Below, piece after piece: positions 41,838-51,684 of a stretch of 61,293 nucleotides of DNA. Under the pieces are notes generated by a model. That model ran no database searches. It saw only the letters and a list, made by a program, of their open reading frames with translations, and was not told the origin of the DNA. The position numbers were made by a program, and so were the translations under genes. Within the stretch, counting starts at the first letter, position 1. Each line of letters begins with the position of its first letter. The stretch is from Io17-Chloro-G2 sp034420695 (GTDB lineage: Bacteria > Chloroflexota > Dehalococcoidia > Lucifugimonadales > UBA3495): NCBI GenBank assembly GCA_034420695.1, contig DAOULB010000038.1, forward strand, positions 1 through 61,293, read 5' to 3'.

Positions 41838-42739
41838 ACAAAGGCCTCGGCTTGGCCATCTGCAAGGGAATTGTGGAGGCCCACGGGGGCCGCATCTGGG
41901 CCGAGAGCGAAGGGCCGGGCTTGGGCGCCCGTTTTACTTTCACCCTTCCCATTGTCGAGGAGACGCAGAGCGCAGCGGCGGGCCGGCCCACGTCTTCTGC
42001 GCCACGTGAGCAGACGAAAACGGGCGAGCAGGTGCGCGTCCTCGCCGTGGACGACGACCCACAGACCCTCTGGCACGTCCGGGACACCCTGAAACAGGCG
42101 GGATACACACCCATCCTGACCGGCGAACCCGAGGAGGCGCTCCGGCTGGTGGAAGAGGAACAGCCCCAACTGGTGCTCCTGGACCTGGTGCTCCCCGGGG
42201 TGGACGGCATTGATTTGATGAAGGAGATGCTTGAGCTGACGGATGTGCCGGTCATCTTTCTTTCCGCCTATGGACGGGAGGAACTCGTCGCCAAGGCCTT
42301 CGACATGGGGGCAGTCGATTACGTGGTCAAACCATTCTCTTCGACGGAGCTTACGGCGAGGGTCCGGGCCGCCCTGCGCCGGCGGCCGGCGTTCGAACCG
42401 TCTGAACCCTACGTGTTGGGCGACCTTACCATTGACTACGCCCTAAGAAGGGTGACCCTCGCTGGGAGTCCGGTACAACTGGTGGCGATGGAGTACAGGA
42501 TGCTCACTGAGCTTTCGGCCAACGCGGGACGCGTGTTGACCTACGAGCAATTGCTGGAACGGATATGGGGCGAGAAGAGCAGCGGAGACTTACGGCCCAT
42601 GCGCGCCGTCGTAAGCAAGCTGCGCCGCAAGCTGCGCGACGACGCCAGCCAACCGGCCTATATATTTACCGAGCCTCACGTCGGCTATCGGATGCCCAGG
42701 GGCGAGACCCGGACCGAGGACCCCTCGGCAACGCTCTGA
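41838..42739 (+). pseudogene. Hybrid histidine kinase/response regulator, 5'-truncated
   Basis: The recognisable part starts with GLGLAICKGIVEAHGG (end of the ATPase domain), then a receiver domain (VLAVDDDPQTLWHVRDTL, LLDLVLPGVDGIDLMKEM, VVKPFSSTELTARVRAALRR) and a winged-helix output domain (YVLGDLTIDYALRRVTLAG). It matches the full-length protein at 56718-59156 (minus strand) throughout. The sensory and HisKA parts are missing, and no clean start exists in the fused frame, so this is a 5'-truncated copy. Confidence 0.8.
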
Positions 42740-42972
42740 GCCCCAACCGGGCCCGCCTCGAATACGGAACCGCCCCCGGCCCCGGTGCCTGCGGCCAGGC
42801 CGCCGCCAAGTCCTCCGGGAATCCCATGCCCTGAAAGACGGGGTATCCTGCCTCTAGTCTCTCCACCGGCCCTGCCTCCAGGACGAGTATGAGAAGCATG
42901 TTGTAATTGGTATTGCTTAATAATAATTATTATGAAATAATAGTACTATCCAGAACCGAGGAGGCCTCCCCC
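42740..42972 (+). promoter_or_regulatory. AT-rich regulatory region before katG
   Basis: The last 75 bases are strikingly AT-rich in an otherwise GC-rich region and include a palindrome at 42920-42933 (separate entry), a weak -35-like TTGTAA at 42901 and -10-like TAATTA at 42924. These suit a regulated promoter, although the spacing match is modest. Confidence 0.45.
42920..42933 (+). promoter_or_regulatory. Candidate PerR/Fur-type operator
   Basis: ATAATAATTATTAT is a perfect 14-base palindrome, close to the PerR consensus (TTATAATnATTATAA) and to Fur boxes, 39 bases before the katG start. PerR-controlled katG genes are known in other bacteria. Binding is inferred, not shown. Confidence 0.55.
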
Positions 42973-45180
42973 TTGACGTTGAACCACTGCCCAATATCGA
43001 AAAACCATGCTCAAGATGCTCAAGATCAGACCCTGCCCAAAGGCGAAGCGGCCTCGCCCCAATACTGGTGGCCGCAGCAGTTGGACCTGAAGGCCCTTCG
43101 CCGGAACTCGCCCGCGTCGGACCCAATGGGCCGGGACTTCGACTACGCGCAGGCCCTGGAGACCCTCGACGTCGACGCTCTGAGAAAGGACATCGAAGAG
43201 GTGATGAAGACGTCCCAAGACTGGTGGCCGGCCGATTACGGCCACTATGGGCCTCTCTTCATCCGGATGGCGTGGCACGCCGCAGGCACCTACCGCACCA
43301 GCGACGGCCGGGGCGGCGGAGGCTCCGGCCAGATGCGCTTTGCTCCCCTTAACAGCTGGCCCGACAATGCGAACCTGGACAAGGCTCGCCGCCTGCTCTG
43401 GCCGGTCAAGCAGAAGTATGGCCGCCAGGTATCCTGGGCCGACCTGCTCATCTTCGCCGGCAACTGTGCACTGGAAGACATGGGCTTCAGGACCCTGGGC
43501 TTCGGCTTCGGCCGCCCGGACACCTGGGAGGCGGACGGGACCTGCTGGGGACCAGAGGACACCTGGCTTGGAGACGACCGTCACGGCGATGGCGGCGAAC
43601 TGGAGGAACCCTACGGCGCAGACCAGATGGGACTAATCTACGTGAACCCGGAGGGGCCCGGCGGCAACCCGGACCCGGCGGCGGCAGCGCTATACATTCG
43701 CCAGACCTTCCGCCGTATGGGCATGAACGACGAGGAGACTGTTGCCCTGATAGCGGGCGGACACACCTTCGGCAAGGCCCATGGCGCCGGCTCCGAGGAA
43801 TTTGTTGGACCGGAGCCGGAGGGCGCCGGCATCGAGGAGCAGGGTCTGGGCTGGAAGAGCGGCGACGGCAGCGGCAGGGGCGGTGATACCTTCACCAGCG
43901 GCTTGGAAGGCGCCTGGACCAGCAACCCAGTGCAGTGGGATAACGAGTTCGTCGAGAATCTGCACGCCTATGAATGGGAACTGACAAAGAGTCCGGCGGG
44001 CAAGTGGCAATACTCCCCGGAGAATGCCACGGGAACGGCCACCGTCCCCGATGCCCACGATGCGTCCAAGAGGCACTCCCCCATGATGCTCACCACGGAC
44101 CTCTCGCTGCGGATAGACCCTGCCTATGGGACCATTGCCAAGCGCTTCCTGGAGAGCCCGGCGGAATTTGAAGACGCCTTCGCCCGGGCGTGGTTCAAGC
44201 TGACCCACCGCGACATGGGCCCCAGGAGCCGGTACCTGGGCCCGCTGGTCCCGTCGGAGTCGATGTTGTGGCAGGACCCGCTGCCCGCCGTCGACCATCA
44301 GTTGATCGGGGAGCGGGACATCGCCGGCCTGAAGGCCGGGGTCCTGGACACGGGCCTTTCCGTTTCCCAGCTGGTGTCCACCGCGTGGGCTTCGGCGGCG
44401 ACCTTCCGCGGCACTGACAAGCGCGGCGGTGCCAACGGGGCGCGCATCCGCCTGGCGCCCCAGAGGGACTGGGAGGTGAACGACCCGGCGGAGTTGGAAA
44501 GGGTGCTGTGGGCGCTGGAGCGGGTCCAGCAGGAGTTCAATAGCTCTCAGACCGGCGGGAAGAGGGTCTCCATGGCCGACCTGATCGTGCTCGCCGGGTG
44601 CGCCGGCGTCGAGCAGGGGGCCAGGAACGCCGGGCATGACGTGCTGGTGCCCTTCACGCCGGGGCGCACCGACGCATCCCAAGAATGGACCGACGCCGAG
44701 TCCTTCGAGGTGCTCCAACCCACCGCGGACGGGTTCCGCAACTACCTGAAGGCCGGACACCAGGGACCGGCGGAGGAACTGCTGGTGGAGCGGGCTTCCT
44801 TATTGACGCTGACCCCGCCGGAGATGACGGCGCTGGTCGGCGGGATGCGGGTCCTCGATGCCAACACCGGGCAGTCCCAACACGGAGTCTTCACCCACCG
44901 GCCCGGGGCGTTGACCAACGACTTCTTCGTGAACCTGCTGGACATGAGCACCGAGTGGCAGGCGTGCTCCACGGCCGAGGGCGTATTCGAGGGACGGGAC
45001 CGCCGTTCCGGCGACCTCAAGTGGACCGGCACCAGGGCGGACCTGGTATTCGGCTCCAACTCGGAACTGCGCGCCTTGTCGGAGGTGTACGGGTGCGACG
45101 ACGGGCAGCAGGCCTTGGTGCGTGACTTCGTAGCCGCCTGGGACAAGGTGATGAACCTGGACCGCTTCGACCTAGAGTGA
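42973..45180 (+). CDS. katG: Catalase-peroxidase KatG
   Basis: A 735-residue bifunctional catalase-peroxidase. Distal heme residues RMAWHAAGTYR (W101, H102), proximal AGGHTFGKAHGAG (H264), and YVNPEGPGGNPDP hold the Met-Tyr-Trp adduct site. Both tandem peroxidase domains are present. I take the TTG at 42973 with GAGGAGG eight bases upstream; an earlier TTG at 42907 would add an AT-rich leader of unlikely coding value. It removes hydrogen peroxide. Likely controlled by the palindrome upstream. Confidence 0.95.
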   Translation: MTLNHCPISKNHAQDAQDQTLPKGEAASPQYWWPQQLDLKALRRNSPASDPMGRDFDYAQALETLDVDALRKDIEEVMKTSQDWWPADYGHYGPLFIRMAWHAAGTYRTSDGRGGGGSGQMRFAPLNSWPDNANLDKARRLLWPVKQKYGRQVSWADLLIFAGNCALEDMGFRTLGFGFGRPDTWEADGTCWGPEDTWLGDDRHGDGGELEEPYGADQMGLIYVNPEGPGGNPDPAAAALYIRQTFRRMGMNDEETVALIAGGHTFGKAHGAGSEEFVGPEPEGAGIEEQGLGWKSGDGSGRGGDTFTSGLEGAWTSNPVQWDNEFVENLHAYEWELTKSPAGKWQYSPENATGTATVPDAHDASKRHSPMMLTTDLSLRIDPAYGTIAKRFLESPAEFEDAFARAWFKLTHRDMGPRSRYLGPLVPSESMLWQDPLPAVDHQLIGERDIAGLKAGVLDTGLSVSQLVSTAWASAATFRGTDKRGGANGARIRLAPQRDWEVNDPAELERVLWALERVQQEFNSSQTGGKRVSMADLIVLAGCAGVEQGARNAGHDVLVPFTPGRTDASQEWTDAESFEVLQPTADGFRNYLKAGHQGPAEELLVERASLLTLTPPEMTALVGGMRVLDANTGQSQHGVFTHRPGALTNDFFVNLLDMSTEWQACSTAEGVFEGRDRRSGDLKWTGTRADLVFGSNSELRALSEVYGCDDGQQALVRDFVAAWDKVMNLDRFDLE

Positions 45181-46064
45181 CTCTGAGGTGACGTTCCTGG
45201 CTGTACCGCTGCCATACCTTCCAGCTCAACTGTGCAGGAATCAATTCTGCTGGCCAGTGCAACAGCCCCAAGGCGCTGCCGCAGGGATTCCACGTGAACG
45301 GCCATTGCTCCGTACTCCAGGGCGGTCCGCACCAGGTCGCCGTTCGGGGCCTTGGAGCTGGGCGGCTTCTTGGCCCCTCGAGGACGGTACAGGGCCAGGG
45401 CAGCGCCGCAAAGCTCCTGCAGCCGGCGGTTCCGGCGGAGACCTGGGGGTGGTTCGTGTTTAGCGCGTACGGTATGTCGGGCGTTCGTCTTGCCAGGTCA
45501 GGGCTCAGCGTTAGCCTCCTGTCTTATGTCCTATTGTCATTGCTTTCGTAGTCGTTGCCGAGCCCCCTTCACCTGCCGAGGTCGGCAATGGTACTTCCCG
45601 TGGGCAACATGGCCATCATGGGGATGACCTCGTTTCACCGGCTCAAACTACAGGCCGTCATTCTCCTAACGGCTTCTATTCCGGCAGAATTCCGACGTCG
45701 GTTTGGCAAGCATGTCCAATCTGTCGTTGTTGAAAAGCACCCGGGAAATGGAGTCTGGCGTTAGACAACCGCTCCAGCGCGGCGAAATGATCAGCGGGAT
45801 GGCGTTGTTGGAAGAAGCCGAACGTAATCTCAATTGATCAAGTAAACCAGCTAAATCGAACTCACCAATTTGGAAAGCTGCCGTCAACATATCCGGATTT
45901 GACCTGGCCCTGCCCGGTCGGTTAAATGGTCCCGTTACAGCTATTTTGGCTTCTGCGCATCGAACCAATGGTGCTGATGATCGCCTGTGCCGCCTTGCCA
46001 ATTCAATGTTGGAGCGAGTATCTGCAGCAAGTGCCTCAACCTCGTTGCTAGGGGGGATTCCTTC
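45181..46064 (+). other. Stretch without recognised gene
   Basis: About 880 bases between katG and the ankyrin gene. On the minus strand an open frame near 45,505-45,200 reads RLQELCGAALALYRPRGAKK and a helical NGDLVRTALEYGAMAVHVES, possibly a decayed or unknown gene, but its start and end are unclear. No RNA gene or repeat recognised. Confidence 0.3.
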
Positions 46065-47246
46065 GTGCGCCTGTTTCTGTCCTTCTCTTTCTTTGTCTTT
46101 CTTTTCGGCTGCTCCACGCCAGAGCCGACCCCGGAAGTTCCTGCTACTGTGGCGGACAGGGCGCGGGCTGAACAGCCAAATCCGCCAACCGCGACTCCTG
46201 TACCCCCGCCAACCCCGATTGCCTCGGCAACTTCAATGCCAAACGCTGCTGCTATGCCCACTGCAGCACCTACTCCAAGACCTGCCCCCACCCTGACGCC
46301 GGCGGCGGAACCCACGGCCACTCCCAGTGCCGCACCCACCCAGGCCCACGACCCGACCCCTTCCACCACACCCCTGCCAAACCTCCCATGGGCGTCGGCT
46401 GCCACTCCCGCGCCAAAGACCACGCCCGTCGCTTGTTCCGGACCAACGGCAGAATCCCACTGGTTGAACCTGGATTTCTGGTCTGATGCGGATGTGCCGG
46501 CCGTGGCAGGCGGTTTGGCCTGCGGCGCCGATATCGAGGCCAGGGGCGTACACGGATGGACCCCGTTGCATCGGTCGATTCATGTGAGCCTAGACCCGGC
46601 GGTTCCCCTGGCCTTGCTGGATGCCGGGGCCGATATCAAGGCCCGGGATGGTTACCAATCGACCCCACTCCACGCGGCGGCCTTCAACTTCTGGGGCGAC
46701 ATGCCGGTCCTTCAGGCTCTGCTGGACGCTGGCGCCGACACCGAGGCCAGGAACAGTGACAGGCAGACCCCAATACACCTTGCCCTACAGTACAAGGACA
46801 ACCTGGCGCCCGTTCAGGCTTTGCTGGACGCCGGCGCCGGCATCGAGGGCAGCGGCGAACTGGGATGGACCCCGCTGCACCTGGCGGCCATTTTCAAGGA
46901 AGATCCGTCTTTCACCCAGGTCCTGCTGGACGCGGGCGCCGACCTTGAGACCCGAGACGTTTTCGGAAATACCCCGCTGCACAATGCCATCGAGTATAAC
47001 GATAACCTGGAAGTCATGCAGGCCTTGCTGGACGCCGGGGCAGATGTCGAGGCCAGGAACAATGAAGGATGGACTCCGTTGCACACAGCGGCCTGGCATC
47101 GCAATGATTCGGCCCTTTTGGCTTTGCTGGGCGCGGGCGCGGATGCCAGTGCCAGAAACTATGATGAGAGCACTCCGTTGAGTCTGGCCAGAGTGATGGA
47201 TAACGAGTGGGCTATCTCGCTGCTGCGGGAGGCCAGAGCCCGTTAG
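46065..47246 (+). CDS. Ankyrin-repeat lipoprotein
   Basis: A 393-residue protein from GTG 46065 (AGGGGGG site eight bases upstream), with a signal peptide and lipobox SFFVFLFGCST near residues 7-18, then a Pro/Thr/Ala-rich linker of about 100 residues and seven ankyrin-type repeats (for example GWTPLHLAAI, ALLDAGADVEARN). By sequence it should be anchored outside the cytoplasmic membrane and serve in protein contacts. Typical of secreted Chloroflexota proteins; target unknown. Confidence 0.88.
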   Translation: MRLFLSFSFFVFLFGCSTPEPTPEVPATVADRARAEQPNPPTATPVPPPTPIASATSMPNAAAMPTAAPTPRPAPTLTPAAEPTATPSAAPTQAHDPTPSTTPLPNLPWASAATPAPKTTPVACSGPTAESHWLNLDFWSDADVPAVAGGLACGADIEARGVHGWTPLHRSIHVSLDPAVPLALLDAGADIKARDGYQSTPLHAAAFNFWGDMPVLQALLDAGADTEARNSDRQTPIHLALQYKDNLAPVQALLDAGAGIEGSGELGWTPLHLAAIFKEDPSFTQVLLDAGADLETRDVFGNTPLHNAIEYNDNLEVMQALLDAGADVEARNNEGWTPLHTAAWHRNDSALLALLGAGADASARNYDESTPLSLARVMDNEWAISLLREARAR

Positions 47247-47704
47247 TTGAGCTGGGCCTACTTATCTGGTTTGCCTTGGCCTTGCGCCACCAACGTTCCG
47301 ATTCGGGCGGAATATATTTGATTCAGGGAGAAGGCAGCCTTGGTGGTTGCCCCCTCGGTCTTACCTGAAGCCACCTGAAACGAAACGCTACCGCGTCATC
47401 TTCGACGCCACTCCTTATGAAGATGCCCAGGACGGCCCTCGGCTCAACCCCATGGTGAACCAGTCGGTCATCACGGGTCAAACCTGGCGGGTCAACCGTT
47501 CCACTCCCCGCCGGCGCTATCGTCCAGGCGCCGGGCCCTAACCCTGAAGGTTCGCATTGCTGGCTTCCCACGACACCCCTACATCACCGGACAAGCAATC
47601 CCGTGGATGGCGGCCAACCCTACCCGTTCCAGCGGCTGTTCTGCGGCAGCAAGGTATGACTGGCCTGGAGCCGGGACCGGATGAGGCTGAGGGCTTAAAG
47701 TCGC
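47247..47704 (+). other. Intergenic, nothing recognised
   Basis: About 460 bases between the ankyrin gene and the end of the subtilase gene, which converge. I see no coding region with plausible composition, no RNA gene and no clear terminator. Confidence 0.3.
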
Positions 47705-50700
47705 TTAGGGGAAAAGATAGAGCAGGACCAGCCCGACCGCTTGGTCCCGGGTGGCGGTGCCGCTGAAGAGGAAGTCCAATACAGCGTTAACGGCTTCCGG
47801 GTAGCCGATGATTCCGTCCCCGTCGTCGTCATAGGGTATGCCGAGGGAAAGCTGTGGGGCCGCCGAGTTGCCGTTGCTTTCGGTATCTTGCGCAACGTCG
47901 GCGGCAATATCCACCGTAACATTGCCAGCGTCTGTCGGGGTCACGTCAAACGAGTAAACGGCGCCGCTTCCGGAGAAGTTGCTGGCGGCGCCGTTGGCCA
48001 CGACAACATCCTCCAAGGCAAAACCGGTCACCGTTTCGCTGAAGGTAGCCGTCACGGGGAACGGCGAGTTAAACCTGAGCGGGGATGCATCACTTCTTGC
48101 CAGGTGGATGCTGGGGAGGCCTTCGACGGCGGCCGGAATTCCTGTGGCCGTAGCAGACCAGGACCCATCTCCGGCGGAACTGACCGCCCTCACTTGGACG
48201 TCGTACTGAACGCTGCTGGTCAGGCCGGATATGGTGTATTGCAGGCCGCCTGAGCCGGCGGTCCAAACGTTCTCCAACACCGTCCAGTTGGCGTCCACCG
48301 TCGCATCGGCGGAAGTCTCGATGTGACGTAGGTCGTAGGCAGTAATGGCCGGACCGCTACCATCGGACGGAGCGTTCCAGGCTACGGTGAGCGAGCCCAC
48401 GCCCCCGGTGATAGGAGTGACGATGTCCGGAGGGCCCGGTCTTGGCGCGTGGCCGTACACCTTGATGCTCCAAGACCGGAGGGTCCCGCCAAGGTCCGGG
48501 AAATGGTCGGTGAGCCGCAGGGTCCACTGCCCATTGGGGTCCTCTCCCAAGTGCCGAGCCGAACCGAAACGGTGCTCGCCGTCCAACCGTACAAAGTAGG
48601 TGCATGGCACCGGGGAGAGGCCTGGGGCAGAGCATACATCATCGGTGTAGTAGTGACGGGTATTGAACGGAAAGGTCAGCTTGGAAACGGCGCCGGAGGG
48701 GGACACAAGCTCGATGTCCATGTCCCGGAAGGACGTGTGGCGGAAGTTGGTATTGATTTCGACGAATTCCGTGAACCGTAGATCGGTATCCAAAGTAAGC
48801 GTCGCCGTGACGGTTTTGGGGGCGCCGCCGGAGGGCGGAGGAATCGTGACGGCCGCTTGGGACGTTGCGCCGGCGCTTGCCATGTCTGGGACATTGACCC
48901 ATTCCTTTGCCAAGTCCACGGCGGCCTTGGCGTCAACCATCCCGAAACCGTACTCGTGGTTGAAGTGGTAGCGGTCCCCGTCTGAATCCACCCCGTATTT
49001 GCGGGCGCCCTCGGCCCACCCGGCATTCTCAGCGTCATTCTCCCGCGCCGAACCGGCCAGGATCAGCTTCAAGTCCCGCCAAGTCAGGTCCGGATTGGCA
49101 TCGCGCAGCAGTGCCGCAACGCCGGAAACGGCAGGGGCCGACGCAGAAGTCCCGCTAAAATCGTCCTTGTAGCGGTTCACGTTTTCAGTGGTGATAATCC
49201 CCCTGTGGTCCAGATCCCATGAGGGGGCGCATACCCAAAGGTTGGCGCCCTTTTCAGAATAGCTGGCTCTGGTGTCTGCGTCATTCACCGCGCAAACGGC
49301 GGCTACGCCGTAGTAATTGGCAAGCTCTTCGAGATTGGAGTCGTCTCCGCGGCCTATCGTGTTGCTGTAGTGGCCCCCAACCGGAGTCCCGTCAGGGTTT
49401 TCACGGTGGCCTCGCCCGCCGTTGCCCGCTGCGAATACATAGAAGGTCCCCTTGCCGTCGTAGCCCTGCCGGATGCCGGATTCAATGGCCAATTCCCAGG
49501 GACGGGTGACTTGTCCAAGCCAAGGACCATTGCGAAAACCCCAACTGTTGTTGGACACCGCGGTTGCCACCCGGTTCCGGCCCATGGCGTCCGCCATGTT
49601 GATGTCTTGAACGGACCTCTCCCGCTCGATCGCATCGCCTACCAGGAAATTGTACCCGTAGACCGTAGCCCTTGGAGCCACGCCCCGTGCGCCGACATCG
49701 TTGTTATCCCGGGCGGCGATGACGCCGGCGACATTCGTGCCGTGGTGATTGTAATGGTGATAAATGTCCTGGCTGCCGGTATCGTAGTTGTGATTGAGAG
49801 CAGGATTGACGTTGGGAGCCAGGTCCTCATGGGTGTGGTACATCCCATCGTCCACCACGGCGACGTTGACCCCTTCCCCCATGATTCCTTCAGCCCAGAC
49901 GGGTTCAACGTTGATGTCCGCCCCCTCCGCCTCCCGGTTCTTCAAGTGCCACTGGCAGCTATAAAGGGAATCGTTAATCTGAGGGTCGTCCAACGTGGCC
50001 GTTTCGCCTCCGCAGTCGTCGATGAAGTTGGTGTAATCGGTGTCTTCGTAGGCCTGGATGGTGTAAGAAACAGGGTGTGTAGTCTCGCTGTCAGTGGCTG
50101 TCACTTTGACGTAGTAGGCGCCGGCGTCAAGGTCGTCCTTGATACGGGCCCCCCACCTGTAAATGTTAAATCTGTAGTAGAGTCTCTGGGGTAGAACATT
50201 CAGGGAAATCTCGGCGCCTCGGCTGTCGAGCACAGTGACGTCAATGGGGTCGACTGGCAGGAAGCCGCTTTCGTCGAAGAATCCAAAGCCAATGGCATTA
50301 ATGACCATATCCTTGGACTCGGTAAGCTCCAGTCTGAAATAGTCGGCATCGCTTGCCGAGTCAATAGCGCCGGGGGTCGGGGAATCGAGAGCCAGGGAGG
50401 TTGCCGTGCTGGTGGAGCTTCCGGGGTCCGTAACGGCCTGAGCGTGCAGCGTGTAGTCCCCGGTATCGAATTCGCCATCAGCCGTCAGCCAGCTTCGGAC
50501 CGAGATGTAGTAAATGCCGCTGGAAAGACGCTGGCGGAGATGAAAATTGGCCCTTCGGCCCTCGATGCGGCTGTCACCATTGAAGACAATCAGGTCGCCG
50601 TCCTTGTCATACAGCCAGCCCCGTGTATCGATGTCACCGGTGGTGTATATCCAAACGTCAGTGGCCCCCGATGCGCTTGATAAATCCAGCGTAAAGACGT

Positions 50701-51619
50701 CCCGGTCGACTCCGGGTTCGATGCGCCCCGCTGCCGAAGCCCCAAGTGCCAAGGTCGTGGCTGTGTCAAGTGAGTGCCCGTGGTCGTCCGTCTCGGCATG
50801 CAGGGTGTAATTCCCAGTCTCCGCGCCGTCGGAGCTCAAGACCCGTACGTAGTAGACCCCCGGGGCCAGGGTCCGCGGGATGTGAAAATTCGTCTCGATA
50901 ACCTCGCCGCCCAAGGTGGTGTCGTTATTAAATGCTATACGGTCGCCGCTGCTGTCATACAACACGCCAAAAGTATTGAGGAGCCCAGTCGTATATAGCC
51001 AGACATGGGTATTTCCGGATGAAGCCGACAGGTCCAGCTTGAAAACGTCGCGGTCTAGGCCCGGATCGATGCGCCCGGCTGCTGAAGCCCCCAGAGCCAA
51101 GGTCGTGGCTGTATCGAATGAGTGCCCGTGGTCGTCCCTACTGGCGTGCAGGGTGTAGTCCCCGGTGGTGGTTCTGTCGGAGCTGAATACCCCGACGTAG
51201 TAAACCCCCGGCGCCAGGGTACGGGGGAAATGAAAATTCGTCTCGACAATCTGGCCGCCGCTGGTGACGTCATCATAGGCCGCAATCCTATCGCCGTTGC
51301 TGTCATACAATACGCCAAGGGTATCGAGCATGCCTGTAGTGTATATCCAAACGTGAGTGTTTCCTGATGCTCCGGACAAGTCCAGCTTGAACACATCCGG
51401 GTCGTTGCCGGCGTCTATTCGCCCTGCTATGGAGGAACCTAAGGTCAGGTTCGTCGCCGATAAGAACGTGTTTCCGTGGTCGTCGGAAGACTGCGCCGCT
51501 ACGCCGCCAATTCCTGGGCCGATACCCGGAGTGAAGCAGACCACCATGGCTATCGCCGAGAGCAATATCACCCGAACGGGCCGCCCGCCGCGGTAGCAGT
51601 TAATCAACCCGGAACGCAT
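47705..51619 (-). CDS. Large secreted subtilase (S8) with PPC, P-domain, FN3 and dockerin-like tail
   Basis: A 1304-residue secreted protease. Signal peptide (residues about 16-42), three near-identical pre-peptidase C-terminal-type repeats (each 116 residues), a fourth divergent one, then the S8 catalytic domain: VVDDGMYHTHEDL (Asp near 588), HHGTNVAGVIAARD (His near 625), GTSASAPAVSGVAALL (Ser near 824). A P-domain, an FN3 domain, an Ig-like domain and a DDDGDGIIGYPEAVNAVLD tail follow. Such a tail is common in Chloroflexota secreted proteins. It appears to lack a classical propeptide; a separate propeptide-like gene lies 65 bases upstream. Confidence 0.9.
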   Translation of the reverse strand: MRSGLINCYRGGRPVRVILLSAIAMVVCFTPGIGPGIGGVAAQSSDDHGNTFLSATNLTLGSSIAGRIDAGNDPDVFKLDLSGASGNTHVWIYTTGMLDTLGVLYDSNGDRIAAYDDVTSGGQIVETNFHFPRTLAPGVYYVGVFSSDRTTTGDYTLHASRDDHGHSFDTATTLALGASAAGRIDPGLDRDVFKLDLSASSGNTHVWLYTTGLLNTFGVLYDSSGDRIAFNNDTTLGGEVIETNFHIPRTLAPGVYYVRVLSSDGAETGNYTLHAETDDHGHSLDTATTLALGASAAGRIEPGVDRDVFTLDLSSASGATDVWIYTTGDIDTRGWLYDKDGDLIVFNGDSRIEGRRANFHLRQRLSSGIYYISVRSWLTADGEFDTGDYTLHAQAVTDPGSSTSTATSLALDSPTPGAIDSASDADYFRLELTESKDMVINAIGFGFFDESGFLPVDPIDVTVLDSRGAEISLNVLPQRLYYRFNIYRWGARIKDDLDAGAYYVKVTATDSETTHPVSYTIQAYEDTDYTNFIDDCGGETATLDDPQINDSLYSCQWHLKNREAEGADINVEPVWAEGIMGEGVNVAVVDDGMYHTHEDLAPNVNPALNHNYDTGSQDIYHHYNHHGTNVAGVIAARDNNDVGARGVAPRATVYGYNFLVGDAIERERSVQDINMADAMGRNRVATAVSNNSWGFRNGPWLGQVTRPWELAIESGIRQGYDGKGTFYVFAAGNGGRGHRENPDGTPVGGHYSNTIGRGDDSNLEELANYYGVAAVCAVNDADTRASYSEKGANLWVCAPSWDLDHRGIITTENVNRYKDDFSGTSASAPAVSGVAALLRDANPDLTWRDLKLILAGSARENDAENAGWAEGARKYGVDSDGDRYHFNHEYGFGMVDAKAAVDLAKEWVNVPDMASAGATSQAAVTIPPPSGGAPKTVTATLTLDTDLRFTEFVEINTNFRHTSFRDMDIELVSPSGAVSKLTFPFNTRHYYTDDVCSAPGLSPVPCTYFVRLDGEHRFGSARHLGEDPNGQWTLRLTDHFPDLGGTLRSWSIKVYGHAPRPGPPDIVTPITGGVGSLTVAWNAPSDGSGPAITAYDLRHIETSADATVDANWTVLENVWTAGSGGLQYTISGLTSSVQYDVQVRAVSSAGDGSWSATATGIPAAVEGLPSIHLARSDASPLRFNSPFPVTATFSETVTGFALEDVVVANGAASNFSGSGAVYSFDVTPTDAGNVTVDIAADVAQDTESNGNSAAPQLSLGIPYDDDGDGIIGYPEAVNAVLDFLFSGTATRDQAVGLVLLYLFP
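50467..51505 (-). repeat. Three tandem 348-bp coding repeats
   Basis: GTGGTCGTC-containing blocks recur at about 51,476, 51,128 and 50,780, giving a 348-bp (116-residue) period with high DNA identity. They encode the PPC-like repeats of the subtilase. Recent duplication is likely. Confidence 0.7.
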
Positions 51620-51684
51620 TCAAGGGCCCTTACAAGCCTGTCGCGGAGTGCCCCTTGCGCTTGCCCGGCCTAAAGGCCGTCTCC

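Noticed and set aside
41585..42739. Fused 384-residue protein running through the junction
   Set aside because: Residues before about 41,838 are the antisense of a helicase gene; only the later part has kinase/regulator motifs.
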